Positions 19,401 through 31,498 are shown, counted from the first letter of the stretch. The stretch: 64,000 nucleotides of DNA from Colwellia sp. (GCA_020630795.1 JAHDIK010000015.1:1-64000), one strand, 5' to 3'. Program-made: numbers and translations. Notes: generated by a model from the letters alone, not told the origin.

Positions 19401-20068
19401 CTAATCTTATAATCGTCTTCATCAGCGAATTCGTTTAAGCGACCTTGTACTTCTAAAATTCTTTTATCTTCATCTACCAATAAAGGTTTTACAGTACGTA
19501 AAATAACATTCGCACCTAAAGAACCTTCATCGTGATCGGCGGCAGATGTTTTAATAACGTTAATTGAAGATAAAATATCTGATGAAAATGTACTTAAATC
19601 TACAGATTGATCTGATGTACCTCCACCTTCACCAGCGCCGTTTAAACTTGATGTTAATGCAACACCGTTTAATGAAATTTGGTTTAAGTTAGCACCAGCG
19701 CCACGAACAGAAATACGCGTACCTTCACCATCGGACTCTTGTACTGTTACCCCCGTAATACGAGATAGTGCATCAGCGATGTTTTGGTCGGTTGATTTAC
19801 CAATATCTTCCGCGAAAATACCATCAGAAACACCATCAGCTAGGCGTTTTGAATTTATTGAACGTTGTATACTACCTCGGTAGCCTGATACTTCAATCAC
19901 TTCAATTTGTTCTTTTTCTTTTTTAGCTTTTGCTTTTTTTTCAGCAACGCTAATTTGTTCTTCTACTTTCTGTGACACTTCTTGAGCGTACACTGAAGTA
20001 GCTGCGCCTGATACCAACAATGGCATCATCGCAATAGCGAGCGGCTTTAACTTAAATTTTACAGACAT
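16415..20068 (-). CDS. TonB-dependent outer-membrane receptor (2)
   Basis: 1217 residues. A signal peptide ends near SVYAQ and is followed by a charged Lys/Glu-rich stretch. The Ton-box-like EQIEVIEVSGYRGS comes next, then the plug (DQNIADALSRITGV, SVRGAGANLNQISLNGV). The large barrel ends LSARINF with the C-terminal Phe. It is clearly related to TBDR 1, sharing the Ton box, plug and segments such as TMARP and LEST.FDLSYEWYFN. A GGGGGAA ribosome site precedes ATG 20068. It heads a unit with the glycan-binding lipoprotein, which points to uptake of the locus substrate, probably galactan oligosaccharides. Confidence 0.94.
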   Translation of the reverse strand: MSVKFKLKPLAIAMMPLLVSGAATSVYAQEVSQKVEEQISVAEKKAKAKKEKEQIEVIEVSGYRGSIQRSINSKRLADGVSDGIFAEDIGKSTDQNIADALSRITGVTVQESDGEGTRISVRGAGANLNQISLNGVALTSSLNGAGEGGGTSDQSVDLSTFSSDILSSINVIKTSAADHDEGSLGANVILRTVKPLLVDEDKRILEVQGRLNEFADEDDYKISGTFSEKMLDDTLGIIVTASKETSSSRRDEIGSNWLAPYEVQEVKAGRATDAVTGEPITEDQYGFMPASVSYNAHLNNRVRETITAGIQWLPTDVTDVQLDLSYSKQEYNADRHSIGTSRPGLEKEENQNFTSETTRTIGPGSTDVLVGADPQVDWWTINTQNHTFTKTLNRYGTGALGRSIGGNQTENKVATLKINHEITEDLSVELTTGWSKTDFESLPNWTINTDNWKTLNARKALDKVSPEDIVPVGYDCTSGECIIVTGDTPFVFIPSGNGNGNDNISNSGFNPYDGNQHHAGYVAQYNQTSYDENKSLFLDFDWAVDFAGLTSVEFGGKVSNRHKVVYTDRQQFSSSVDTVFDDRGNVISGQSASDIRLIDMIGGTGIPVDDFMGSLVGTNSNYNQNYLNGWGIIDPVRATNAIFGLPNIEAKHNNDGDRDLEQDNVSLYGKLNFEYFEGKLTGNVGVRYVKTKNNSFGYSSMGFNNGHGVISAYDLVYERQIYNNKLNLCPAHTAVGTNDTLLSQPWENPADSACFDNEIEYDWGAPANTGWKLDESFATTYDDNGNVTQEPGNMTRNNQGNKSWWANYRYWDTSTAKNEASLLVDKGIIEEEQDAWSRQFSGTGKGKSSLLLPSLNLNYALDEDTIIRFATSKTMARPAFDSLKPGFSVSESVWNRAANKITKTNPDLKPLESTNIDLSYEWYFNKSGMVSLAYFRKDMKNFEEQVTGEVFIKDIRRNYDLEAIDWEDFRILPGEYNTVVNQFDGSESVQNTVNTTNTDCLPYRTAQGGFNNPYDFNCASFTASVTRNGKKTETQGVEFSYNQTYDFLPGIWSGLGVNFNYTFANSESEAEFSEELQKELKALPQAYTPRHSTNTTLYWEQDGHQMRLTHRYNDDQLVNREVHNGATWKDASTKLDFSATYQWDKNVSFSFHALNLTDELHRTYYTSTSADLGMTDADGNTVLFDEGNALKDNVDTSRTVNAYKTGRQYRLSARINF

Positions 20069-20494
20069 TTTATGTTCCCCCGAATTAATACCTGTACGTT
20101 ATTAATGTACATGAATTTGACATTGATAACGGTATTACTTACTTGTTATTTTTTCATTATATATAAAACAAAGTTTTTATATATGTATGAGTGTATTTAT
20201 TGTTGAACCGGTTGTAAAGCAAATTTTGTATATAATTTAGCTAAATTATATACGGTTATCGATAGTATAAAACAACTAAATGTTTCGTACTTGTAACATC
20301 TCTATAAACTAATGATTTCGTAGGTTTGAATAGTTTTAACGAGTCGCTTGTAAACTCGGGACTTCTTTTAATAAGTTGGTTAGTTGAATACTTTTGTAGG
20401 ATATATATCAGATTTGCTTGAATGCTCATTTTATGTGTAATATTTATTTTTTGATGTATCATATTTGAAGTAGGAAATACAAAATTAAAACTAA
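20069..20494 (-). promoter_or_regulatory. 426-bp regulatory gap upstream of TBDR 2
   Basis: This gap separates TBDR 2 from the upstream peroxidase gene on the same strand and must contain the TBDR 2 promoter. It holds the 26-bp palindrome at 20228-20253. A CCGG-centred AACCGGTT at 20206-20213 could be a LacI/GntR-type operator half-match. A small TGTAC/GTACA repeat lies near 20093-20111. A 68-codon open frame at 20256-20462 looks like chance. Confidence 0.5.
20228..20253. promoter_or_regulatory. 26-bp perfect palindrome, candidate operator
   Basis: The sequence reads identically on both strands over 26 bp, centred on AGCT, with outer ends GTATATAA and TTATATAC. It is all A/T apart from GC at the centre and the two end pairs. 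It sits about 160 bp upstream of the TBDR 2 start. A binding site for a dimeric or tetrameric regulator is the simplest reading; a terminator is unlikely because the stem is so A/T-rich. Confidence 0.6.
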
Positions 20495-22132
20495 TTAACG
20501 TTTTCTATATAGAAGAATGAATATGAAGAGCACCATAATAATCAATAACCAGACTAACCTAAAAGTGTTACTGGGAGTTTCAATAACTAATTCTATATTT
20601 GAATTTCCGTCTAACTTGTTTGAATTACTCGTTAGCTTATATGTGTATTTTTCTCCTTTCTCTGCTGTGAAGTCTTTAAAAGGAGAAGTGGTTACCCAAA
20701 AGTGAACATTGTTGTTTCTAACTATTTCTATCGAATATCTTGTTTTATGTTCCTGACCATTAATTTCCGTATTCCATGTTATTTCAGGGTAACCTAGTGA
20801 TGATAACTTAATGTTCGCGTCTTTAATTATCCGAGGAGCTGAATTTATTGTTGTGTTCGATTCCCATTGCAGCGTTGGACGGTCAAACGGAAAGGTTTCA
20901 CTCTTAACGCGTGGGTCGGTTAATGATTGTGATAGAAATGCTATCAAAGCACGACGTTGCATTTCGGTAAATTGAAAGTTGTATTCTTCTCCGTTTGGTA
21001 GTTTTGAGGCAATATTTTTAAAGGGCACCTCTGCGTATGCATCAATAACATCTTCAAGCGTATGAAAATTACCTGTATGCATGTAATTAATTTTAAGCCC
21101 TGTATTTCGTAAACTTGGAACTTTCATCGCGCCAATGTCTTTATCGTCTAAAGAAATAATTTGGTGGCCCGCATCTGCGTTTTGTCCTTGAATACCTATG
21201 TTGTAGAACTTGTTGTCGGTAAATAAAGGAGGTTTGTGGCAGCTGTTACATTCGTGTTGTTTAAAAAATTCCCATCCAAGGTTTTCTATATAAGGTAATG
21301 GTTTGTTGTTTTTTACCATTTCATCCCATGGAGTTTGGTCAGCTATTAATGTTCGTTCGTATGTTGCAATGGCAAATGCAATGCGTTTAAGTGTAATTGT
21401 TGAATCACCAAAAGCATTTTGAAATAGACTGGGGTACGTTGAAAACGTTGCTAATGCTTTTTCGATGTCGGGCGTAAAGTTTGAGGCAAGGGCAAGCGGG
21501 GCAGATTGCTGAAGCTTAAATGAAACTTCTTCTGCTGTTTGGCCTTGTTTAGCCATTTCTACGGTGCTCATTAATGGTCCTAGTGCTTGATTTTCAAGCG
21601 CTCCACCTTGTTTTATCGCTATTTTCCCTGTATCAGGATCGATAAATTGGCTTTGAGCTCTACCATCCCAAAAGTTTGAGTTGGCCCAAATGCCAAGAAA
21701 AAATGGTTGGGCTGTTCTTCCTGTAGCCTGAGGTGCAAGGTTAAATATAGGGTGTTTAACTGGTTGGCCGTTGGGGTTTCTTAGCACTACGCCAGGAGAG
21801 CCTAAGGTATCGTCTTTAGTATTGAGTGTGTTGTCGTAACCAGGAAAGAGTGCTTGGCGTTTATCTGCGCCATTTACACTAGGCATGTGGCAAGTACCAC
21901 ATGCCATCGTATTATCCGTAGATAGCTGTTCGTCCCAAAAAAGTATTTTTCCTAAAATTCGCTTTTCTTCGCTGAAAGGATTTTCCGTTGGGTACGGTAC
22001 GCTCGGGAGCTGAGCGTATTCTTCGATATTTTCGCTATTCGCGAATAAAGGGGGTTCAAAACTAATGAATAGCAACAAGGCAAATAATGTATATAGAGAA
22101 TGTTTACGAATATTTACCTTGTTCATTGTCAT
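20495..22132 (-). CDS. Diheme cytochrome c peroxidase (MauG/CCP family) with C-terminal membrane anchor
   Basis: 545 residues. A signal peptide ends near PPLFANS. Two c-heme sites, CGTCH near residue 77 and CNSCH near residue 295, bracket family stretches such as NFWDGRAQSQ and KVPSLRNTG. The catalytic core ends near residue 400. A beta-rich extension of about 110 residues follows, then a final transmembrane helix and RKR, so the protein is probably tethered to the membrane facing the periplasm. Family members reduce peroxide or oxidise proteins and small molecules at the heme pair. It lies 28 bp downstream of the octaheme cytochrome gene, so the two are probably an electron-transfer unit. 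Their place in a polysaccharide locus is unusual. Confidence 0.85.
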   Translation of the reverse strand: MTMNKVNIRKHSLYTLFALLLFISFEPPLFANSENIEEYAQLPSVPYPTENPFSEEKRILGKILFWDEQLSTDNTMACGTCHMPSVNGADKRQALFPGYDNTLNTKDDTLGSPGVVLRNPNGQPVKHPIFNLAPQATGRTAQPFFLGIWANSNFWDGRAQSQFIDPDTGKIAIKQGGALENQALGPLMSTVEMAKQGQTAEEVSFKLQQSAPLALASNFTPDIEKALATFSTYPSLFQNAFGDSTITLKRIAFAIATYERTLIADQTPWDEMVKNNKPLPYIENLGWEFFKQHECNSCHKPPLFTDNKFYNIGIQGQNADAGHQIISLDDKDIGAMKVPSLRNTGLKINYMHTGNFHTLEDVIDAYAEVPFKNIASKLPNGEEYNFQFTEMQRRALIAFLSQSLTDPRVKSETFPFDRPTLQWESNTTINSAPRIIKDANIKLSSLGYPEITWNTEINGQEHKTRYSIEIVRNNNVHFWVTTSPFKDFTAEKGEKYTYKLTSNSNKLDGNSNIELVIETPSNTFRLVWLLIIMVLFIFILLYRKR

Positions 22133-22159
22133 TAATGGTTATCCTATAATTTATGTACG

Positions 22160-24328
22160 TTAACGAAGATACCGGCTAAAAAATTGATAGCTTTTTTGAT
22201 CTGACGTTTTTTGTGCCAAGCTCATACCAAGTTGTGCTAGTTGAGTAGGGTTATTGATTTTAGATATCATCATACGCAATTGCATTAACGCTTGTTTAGT
22301 TTGGCCCACATTGTCTTTAGCGAGTATATAAAGGTATAAGTATTGTCCATTATGTGGCTCTAACTTCACCGCTTGTTTAAACGCATCAATAGACTGCTGC
22401 TTTTGTTTTGTTCTAATAAGGTGTAACCCAAAGCTGTAATGAATCATTCCATCGTTGGGTAAGGCTTTAAGGGCTTTGTCAAAAATCGCACGTTCATTAC
22501 GGGTATCGCCAGTACTTTTATAAATGTCGGCGAGATTGATATAAGCCGCAGGGAAGTAGGGGTCGATATCTATCGAGCTTTTAAGCGATGAAATGGTTTT
22601 GTTTAGCTGACCATTTTTATAGTAAGTCATACTTTGGTTAAGGTGGCCTTCGCCGCGCCATGTATTTATTTCATTAGCGGTAACTAACTCATCAAACGCT
22701 TTTTTAAGCAGTGTTTGATCAATGCTGTTTACGTTTATTAAGTGATTAGCTGCTGCTGTACGTATTGCTTTGAGTTTGTCTGATAATAACGACGCGTAAG
22801 TTAGTGTTTTATGTTCAGGTAAAACGAGTTGGCCAACACGTGCAACTGCTAATCGAATAAGTGGTTCTTTATCATTAACCCAAGGCTTAATCGTGTTGTC
22901 TGACAATGATTGTGTTGTTTGCACCAACGCTGTTATAGCAGTTGCTCTTACAATCGCATTCAATGTTTTGTCGTTAATTAGTTCAAGATGGTCTTGAAGC
23001 TGCACAGGCTTACCGTTTTGAATATCTAAGAAGTGCTGATATGTTTTTGAGTAGCCTTTTGGTTTGCCATGCCATTTTTCTAAGCTTTTAGCTGCCCATT
23101 CGTTGTCTTTGTTTTCATGACAATTTGTACAAACATTCGGTGTATTGGTTGATGTTGATAAATGTGGTTGAGGTACTTTAAAGCTATGGTCACGTCTAGC
23201 ATCTACCCCCATATAGGTGGTGTTAGGCATATGACAACTAACACATTGGCTAGCTTCTGTTTGTTCTTGGTGACCTGTGTGTGTTTTAGTATTGAATGTT
23301 TCTGCACTGTGACATTGTAGACATAATCCGTTATCAGGCGCTTTGATTTTCATTGTGTGTTGGTCGTGACAATCAATACAATTTACGCCTGCTTTATACA
23401 TTTTACTTTGTAAAAATGAGCCGTAAACGTAAACCTCTTCTTTTATTTGGCCGTCTGGATGGTACATAGGCGGTGATAAAAAGCTAGGAGAGAACTGATC
23501 AAGAAATGGTTTTGTTGGTTCAATACCATCAGTTAATGGAGAACGTAAAGAGTGACACGCAAAACATGTATCCATGAAGGCGTTATCTCGTTTGCCGCCT
23601 TTCCATATTGCAGTTGTTTTACCTGCTTCTCTTAACCATTTATTAATTATGTTAGGTTGTGTGCGTATGTGTTTTTCTGATTTTTTAAGCTTATCATGCT
23701 TAGGCATTTCACCATGGCACGATTGACAACCTACATTGATGTTATCGTAAGTCGTGTTGAATTGATCGGTAGTTGAATCGTAATTACGTTTAAGTCCGTC
23801 AGAGTGACAGTCGGCACACATACCGTTCCAATTTTGTAATGGTTGTTTCCAGTGCAGTCTATCGTTTTGTTTTATATCTTCATCTTGATAAATTACAAAC
23901 CATTTTTGTCCACCTTCAGATTTTGGGCGACTATCCCAAGAAAAAGGTAGCACCTGATATTTACCTTGTGTTGTTTTTACAAGATATTGTTGCAGCGGGT
24001 AATGCCCAAAGGTGAAATCTATTTTATAGGTTGCAGTGTTGCCTTCATGGTTCATTTCCATATAGAACGCCGCATCTTTTTTATAAAATCGAGCGGTTTG
24101 AGAGTAATGCGTTACCGTTATGTTATTGAAATTTCCTAGAATTGTTTTATCACTTGCAATGTCCATTGCTTTTGCATGGTCTGACTTTTTCCAATCGGAA
24201 ACTTGTGTTTTGTGGCAAGAAACGCAGTCGGTTACTCCCTTATTGGTTTGAGCTAGAGCGCTAAAGTTTCCAAAAAATAGAGTACCAATTAAGAGTAGTG
24301 AAGATAAATGAATACGAGATAACAGCAT
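22160..24328 (-). CDS. Octaheme c-type cytochrome with HEAT-like and TPR domains
   Basis: About 722 residues. A signal peptide (MLLSRIHLSSLLLIGTLFFGNFSALAQ) precedes eight CxxCH heme sites: CVSCH, CADCH, CQSCH, CFACH, CIDCH, CLQCH, CVSCH and CTNCH, in the first ~410 residues. HEAT-like helices follow (RATAITALVQ, RTAAANHLIN), then TPR repeats (PAAYINLADIYKSTGDTRNE, GMIHYSFGLHLIRTKQKQQS). This matches the cytochrome c554-like family with TPR tails. It should carry electrons in the periplasm; the TPR part probably binds a partner, most simply the adjacent peroxidase. ATG 24328 is chosen over an in-frame GTG at 24358 because that GTG sits just behind a strong hairpin and has no ribosome site. 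Confidence 0.85.
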   Translation of the reverse strand: MLLSRIHLSSLLLIGTLFFGNFSALAQTNKGVTDCVSCHKTQVSDWKKSDHAKAMDIASDKTILGNFNNITVTHYSQTARFYKKDAAFYMEMNHEGNTATYKIDFTFGHYPLQQYLVKTTQGKYQVLPFSWDSRPKSEGGQKWFVIYQDEDIKQNDRLHWKQPLQNWNGMCADCHSDGLKRNYDSTTDQFNTTYDNINVGCQSCHGEMPKHDKLKKSEKHIRTQPNIINKWLREAGKTTAIWKGGKRDNAFMDTCFACHSLRSPLTDGIEPTKPFLDQFSPSFLSPPMYHPDGQIKEEVYVYGSFLQSKMYKAGVNCIDCHDQHTMKIKAPDNGLCLQCHSAETFNTKTHTGHQEQTEASQCVSCHMPNTTYMGVDARRDHSFKVPQPHLSTSTNTPNVCTNCHENKDNEWAAKSLEKWHGKPKGYSKTYQHFLDIQNGKPVQLQDHLELINDKTLNAIVRATAITALVQTTQSLSDNTIKPWVNDKEPLIRLAVARVGQLVLPEHKTLTYASLLSDKLKAIRTAAANHLINVNSIDQTLLKKAFDELVTANEINTWRGEGHLNQSMTYYKNGQLNKTISSLKSSIDIDPYFPAAYINLADIYKSTGDTRNERAIFDKALKALPNDGMIHYSFGLHLIRTKQKQQSIDAFKQAVKLEPHNGQYLYLYILAKDNVGQTKQALMQLRMMISKINNPTQLAQLGMSLAQKTSDQKSYQFFSRYLR

Positions 24329-24368
24329 TTTAATGTAGTTTTTATTAAGACTTAGCACGCTAATGTAT

Positions 24369-24399
24369 ACTCAAACCTCTGAAATTACGAGGTTTGAGT
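24369..24399 (-). promoter_or_regulatory. Intercistronic hairpin between sulfatase and octaheme cytochrome genes
   Basis: A perfect 11-bp stem (ACTCAAACCTC and GAGGTTTGAGT) with a 9-nt loop. There is no U run on the minus strand, so it is more likely an mRNA stability or processing element than a terminator. Confidence 0.55.
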
Positions 24400-24411
24400 G
24401 ATCAATTTACA

Positions 24412-26025
24412 TTATTTTACACGTTGAGTGCGAGAGACTAGGTCGTCGAGTCGTGTTTGAAACTCTGTAACTTTAGTGTCCATTGAACTTGCAAGATTGT
24501 TTTGCTCAGAAATGTCTTTAGATAAATCGAATAACTGTGGCTTATTGAGTAAACCAGATTCGATATTTTTATCATTCTTAATCCAATCGTTAGCTTTATT
24601 CGTCGGAGCAATGTACTTCCATTGTCCGGTACGTAACGACAAGGTGTAAGACTCTTCAATAAGTTCTTTACGACCTGCTTGTGAAGCTGATAACCACGCA
24701 TTTAGGTGGTCAAAACTATCAATCGCTTCGTTATCCGCTAATTCTACGCCTACCAATTTTGCAACCGATGCGTAAACATCTACTTGACTCATTAACGCGT
24801 TACTTGTTCCTGATTTAACTTTAGCAGGGTAGTGAACAATAGTCGGAACACGAGTACCAGCTTCATATGCACTGTATTTTCCGCCTCTGAAATCCCCCGA
24901 AGGTTTATGTTCGCCTAACATTTCAACAGCTAAGTCTTCGTAGCCGTCGTTTAAAACTGGGCCATTATCACTAGTGAAAATAATCATGGTGTTATCTAAT
25001 AAGTTTGCACTTTTTAGTTTTTGTACCACTTGACCTGTTATCCAATCCATCTGAGCAATCGCGTCGCCACGTACTCCCATGGTACTTTTGCCTTTAAACA
25101 TGTCGTTGGGTAATCGTGGTACATGAATATCGTGAAATGAGAAAAACAGAAAAAACGGTTTGGTTTTATTATCTTCAATGAAGAAATTTGCCATATTGGT
25201 AAATACTTGGTAGAAATCTTCGTCTTTCCATTCGGCCGAAAGCCCACCTTTCATCCAACCAATACGGCTAATACCGTTTACGATGGTATTGTTGTGTTGT
25301 GGATCTGCAATTTGCCTTAGTAATTCAGGATTTTCGGTTCCTGTAGGGCGATTACCAATTTTAGATTCGTAACTCACTGAAAGCGGATCACTCGTGTCTA
25401 AGTTAACCACTTCATAGTTTTCAAGGTACACGCTTGGAACTCTGTCACCTGTTGCAGGCATTAAAAAGCTGTAATCAAATCCAACTTCTAACGGGCCCGG
25501 TGATACTTTACCATTCCAATCAATGGGAGTTTTGCCGTCACCTAAACCCAAATGCCATTTACCCACAACACCTGTGGTGTAGCCTGCCTTTTTTAGCATT
25601 TTAGGTAACGTTGGTTTGTCTGTAGGAATAATAAGTGCAGCGTCACCCTTGAGAACAGCGGCTTCATTTCTAAAAGCATATTCGCCTGTTAGTAAAGAAT
25701 AACGAGATGGGGTACAGGTTGCTGATGAGCTGTGAGCATCGGTAAATCGAATACCGTTTGCGGCCAATTGGTCAATATTTGGGGTTTCTACGCCTTTTGC
25801 GCCGTAAGAACCTAAATCGCCGTAACCTAAATCATCCACATAGAAAACCACAACATTGGGTTTATCCGTACGATCAATTTGCGTATTTTCTTCGACTGGT
25901 GCTATCGCGCTAGTTACTTGCTCATTTTTAGTGTTATTAAAACATGCGCTTAAAACTAAGCTTGATAGAACCACTGCGGCAGTAGGTAAATAATTGTTAT
26001 TCATTTTCTTTAATTGGAAAAACAT
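24412..26025 (-). CDS. Sulfatase, S1 family, lipoprotein (A)
   Basis: 537 residues with a lipoprotein signal (VLSAC). It carries the S1 sulfatase fold: YVDDLGYGD binds calcium, CTPSR at residues 104-108 is the Cys-type formylglycine site, and GKWHLG, FHDIHVPR and TSDNGP complete the active site. It should remove sulfate esters from galactan oligosaccharides in the periplasm once a formylglycine-generating enzyme matures it; none is encoded in the window. ATG 26025 lies 5 bp from the stop codon of the upstream sulfatase and GGAG precedes it, so the two are coupled. An inner ATG at 26004 is also possible. Subfamily and position specificity cannot be read with confidence. Confidence 0.9.
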   Translation of the reverse strand: MFFQLKKMNNNYLPTAAVVLSSLVLSACFNNTKNEQVTSAIAPVEENTQIDRTDKPNVVVFYVDDLGYGDLGSYGAKGVETPNIDQLAANGIRFTDAHSSSATCTPSRYSLLTGEYAFRNEAAVLKGDAALIIPTDKPTLPKMLKKAGYTTGVVGKWHLGLGDGKTPIDWNGKVSPGPLEVGFDYSFLMPATGDRVPSVYLENYEVVNLDTSDPLSVSYESKIGNRPTGTENPELLRQIADPQHNNTIVNGISRIGWMKGGLSAEWKDEDFYQVFTNMANFFIEDNKTKPFFLFFSFHDIHVPRLPNDMFKGKSTMGVRGDAIAQMDWITGQVVQKLKSANLLDNTMIIFTSDNGPVLNDGYEDLAVEMLGEHKPSGDFRGGKYSAYEAGTRVPTIVHYPAKVKSGTSNALMSQVDVYASVAKLVGVELADNEAIDSFDHLNAWLSASQAGRKELIEESYTLSLRTGQWKYIAPTNKANDWIKNDKNIESGLLNKPQLFDLSKDISEQNNLASSMDTKVTEFQTRLDDLVSRTQRVK

Positions 26026-26030
26026 GGGAG

Positions 26031-27929
26031 TTATTGCTCCATATGATTAATGTAAACGTAAAAGGCGGCAGATTCTTTGGTCAGTGTGTCTTTGTTATCC
26101 GTAAACCACGCTGTGATTTTTTGCTTACCTTTTACTAATCTCGTGTCGACCATACAGTAAGATGCTCGTCCATGCACTTTTTGTACAATATTCTTGTTGT
26201 TAACATTGATAACGCAGTACTTTTTCATGATGGGTGTACCTGCAGGAATGTCATGATAATAAGCTTTAACACGGTATTTTCCAGCTTGTTCTACATCTAT
26301 GTACCAAGGCAAAGCTGTGTACTTATGTTCTTCAGTTAACCAATGAACATAATCATATTCTTCAGCAGGAGGTTGGTGCCCAATAAACCAAGGAACTGGT
26401 TGTTTATCTGGAACTTCCATCCAGTCCATAGCGTTAAGTCTAACTGGATTTTCGGCTGGATTACCTACGTTGATGTAACGATCTTTAAACCCTAGTTGTA
26501 CGTTTTCGTTCCACCACGCTTGTTTATCGCTTTTGAGTTTTGCAAGAATCTCTGGATGATTTTCTGCAACGTTGTTTTGTTGAGAAGGATCGTTAGCTAA
26601 GTTGTAGAGTTCTTCTTTATCGTTTTCATTAATAAAACGCCAATTCTTGTAAGCTACAGCAGTAGGGCGCTTGTCACTCGGATGATAAACACGTTGGTTG
26701 GTTACAACAACGCTTCGCTCAGCTAGTGTTGAGTCGCTTCCATTTTTAATCAGTGTCGTTAAATCACTACCATCCATACTTTTTACTGGATTTTCAATTC
26801 CAGCTAACCCGAGTATTGTTGGCATAACATCGTAGTGTGCTGTTAGTTCAGTGTAACTACCTGTTTTAAGCTTTCCGTTAGGATAAGAAATAAAGAAAGG
26901 TACTCTGTGCCCACCTTCGTAAACAGAGCCTTTGTAACCACGCATTCCATCGTTTGGTATCCAACTAGGGTATGCAGCCTTAATGTGTTTATGTTGCGGC
27001 GTTATTTGAGTTTTGTGGTTAGTAGGGCGATATGAACTGCCGTTATCTGTCATCACTATAAAGATTGTGTTGTCGGTTTGGCCTGACTTTTCAATGCCTT
27101 TTCGCATTTTTCCGATTTGATCATCAAGGTGTGTGATCATGCCGTAAAAACTCGCCATTGTGCGGTTAAGGCCATCATCTAAATACGGCTTAATGTAATT
27201 TTCTGGTGCTCTGTAAGGACCGTGTGGTGCGTTTAGTGGTATAAAAGCGAAATAGGGTTGTGTACGTGGTTTATCAATAAACTTTTGTGCTTCTTCAAAC
27301 CAAACGGTAGTCGCATAACCTTTCGTTTTTTCTAATTCACCATTTCGAAAGTATGTGTCGTCGAACTGAGTGTTTCCCCAGTAGTCAGGCGTTTGTCCTA
27401 CACCACCACCACCATGAATAAGCACTTCGTTAAATCCTTGATCTTGTGGGCGGTAAGGATAGTTATCGCCTAAGTGCCACTTACCAAATATTCCTGTGTC
27501 GTAGTTATTGTCTTTTAATACTTCCGCAAGTGTTTTGTGTTCCGGCCCTAACATGTAACGGCCTAAAATAGTGTGCCATACACCAGCTTTTAAGGAATGT
27601 TTTCCTGTTAGTAATGCTGAACGTGTAGGGGAACATGTAGGGTCTACGTGGAAGTTGTTTAATCGAACACTTTGTTGCGCAAAATCGTCAATATTAGGTG
27701 TTTTTATCACGGGGTTGTTATGTAAACCTACGTCTCCCCAACCTTGGTCGTCAGTAATGATTAAAACAATGTTAGGTTTATCAATTGGCTGATTTGAAGC
27801 TTTGTTAGCCGCAGTTTCATTAATTGCATTGCTTCCACATGCTCCGAGTACTAAAGATAAAAGGGTAGTAGCTATTAGGTTGGGCATTAACCGCTGTGAG
27901 AATTTATAGGAGAGTTTATTTGTTGTCAT
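26031..27929 (-). CDS. Sulfatase, S1 family, lipoprotein with C-terminal extension (B)
   Basis: 632 residues with lipobox LGAC. Active-site elements are ITDDQGWGD, CSPTR with Cys about residue 99, GKWHLGD, NAPHGPY and MTDNGS, all expected for a working S1 sulfatase. After the usual core, about 130 extra residues form a beta-rich tail (LPWYIDVEQAGKYRVKAYYHD to AAFYVYINHMEQ). This resembles a small carbohydrate- or ligand-binding sandwich. It is the first gene of a sulfatase-sulfatase-octaheme-peroxidase run. A terminator at 27982 separates it from GH2 upstream. Confidence 0.9.
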   Translation of the reverse strand: MTTNKLSYKFSQRLMPNLIATTLLSLVLGACGSNAINETAANKASNQPIDKPNIVLIITDDQGWGDVGLHNNPVIKTPNIDDFAQQSVRLNNFHVDPTCSPTRSALLTGKHSLKAGVWHTILGRYMLGPEHKTLAEVLKDNNYDTGIFGKWHLGDNYPYRPQDQGFNEVLIHGGGGVGQTPDYWGNTQFDDTYFRNGELEKTKGYATTVWFEEAQKFIDKPRTQPYFAFIPLNAPHGPYRAPENYIKPYLDDGLNRTMASFYGMITHLDDQIGKMRKGIEKSGQTDNTIFIVMTDNGSSYRPTNHKTQITPQHKHIKAAYPSWIPNDGMRGYKGSVYEGGHRVPFFISYPNGKLKTGSYTELTAHYDVMPTILGLAGIENPVKSMDGSDLTTLIKNGSDSTLAERSVVVTNQRVYHPSDKRPTAVAYKNWRFINENDKEELYNLANDPSQQNNVAENHPEILAKLKSDKQAWWNENVQLGFKDRYINVGNPAENPVRLNAMDWMEVPDKQPVPWFIGHQPPAEEYDYVHWLTEEHKYTALPWYIDVEQAGKYRVKAYYHDIPAGTPIMKKYCVINVNNKNIVQKVHGRASYCMVDTRLVKGKQKITAWFTDNKDTLTKESAAFYVYINHMEQ

Positions 27930-27981
27930 TGTTTATCTCTTATCTATTAAAACATTAAAAATTTTGATGTTATTAATGAAT

Positions 27982-28007
27982 AAAGCCCAAAGAAAACTTT
28001 GGGCTTT
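27982..28007 (-). terminator. Intrinsic terminator after the GH2 gene
   Basis: A perfect 11-bp stem (AAAGCCCAAAG and CTTTGGGCTTT) with a 4-nt A loop, 18 bp past the beta-galactosidase stop codon. The U run on the minus strand is short. Confidence 0.75.
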
Positions 28008-28025
28008 GTTACCTATAGGGTTTAA

Positions 28026-31319
<3,294 letters not shown>

Positions 31320-31498
31320 TCAGATTATCGGATAAAGTTTAATAGATAAAAACTTAAATAAATTTACATACTAAATGTAGTTTTTATATATAATTAACTT
31401 TATAACATTTAATTATCAACAACAATGGTTTTCATCTCATATTTAAGAATTTCTCCGATATGATGGTAGATAAACATAGCTAGGAGTAGAGAAGATAA

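Noticed and set aside
20206-20213. AACCGGTT as a LacI/GntR-type operator for TBDR 2
   Set aside because: The palindrome does not extend beyond eight bases and no second copy was seen near the other galactan genes, so support is too thin for a separate entry.
20256-20462. 68-codon open frame on the minus strand in the TBDR 2 upstream region
   Set aside because: No signal peptide, domain or ribosome site; low-complexity AT-rich sequence between a gene and its promoter region. Probably chance.
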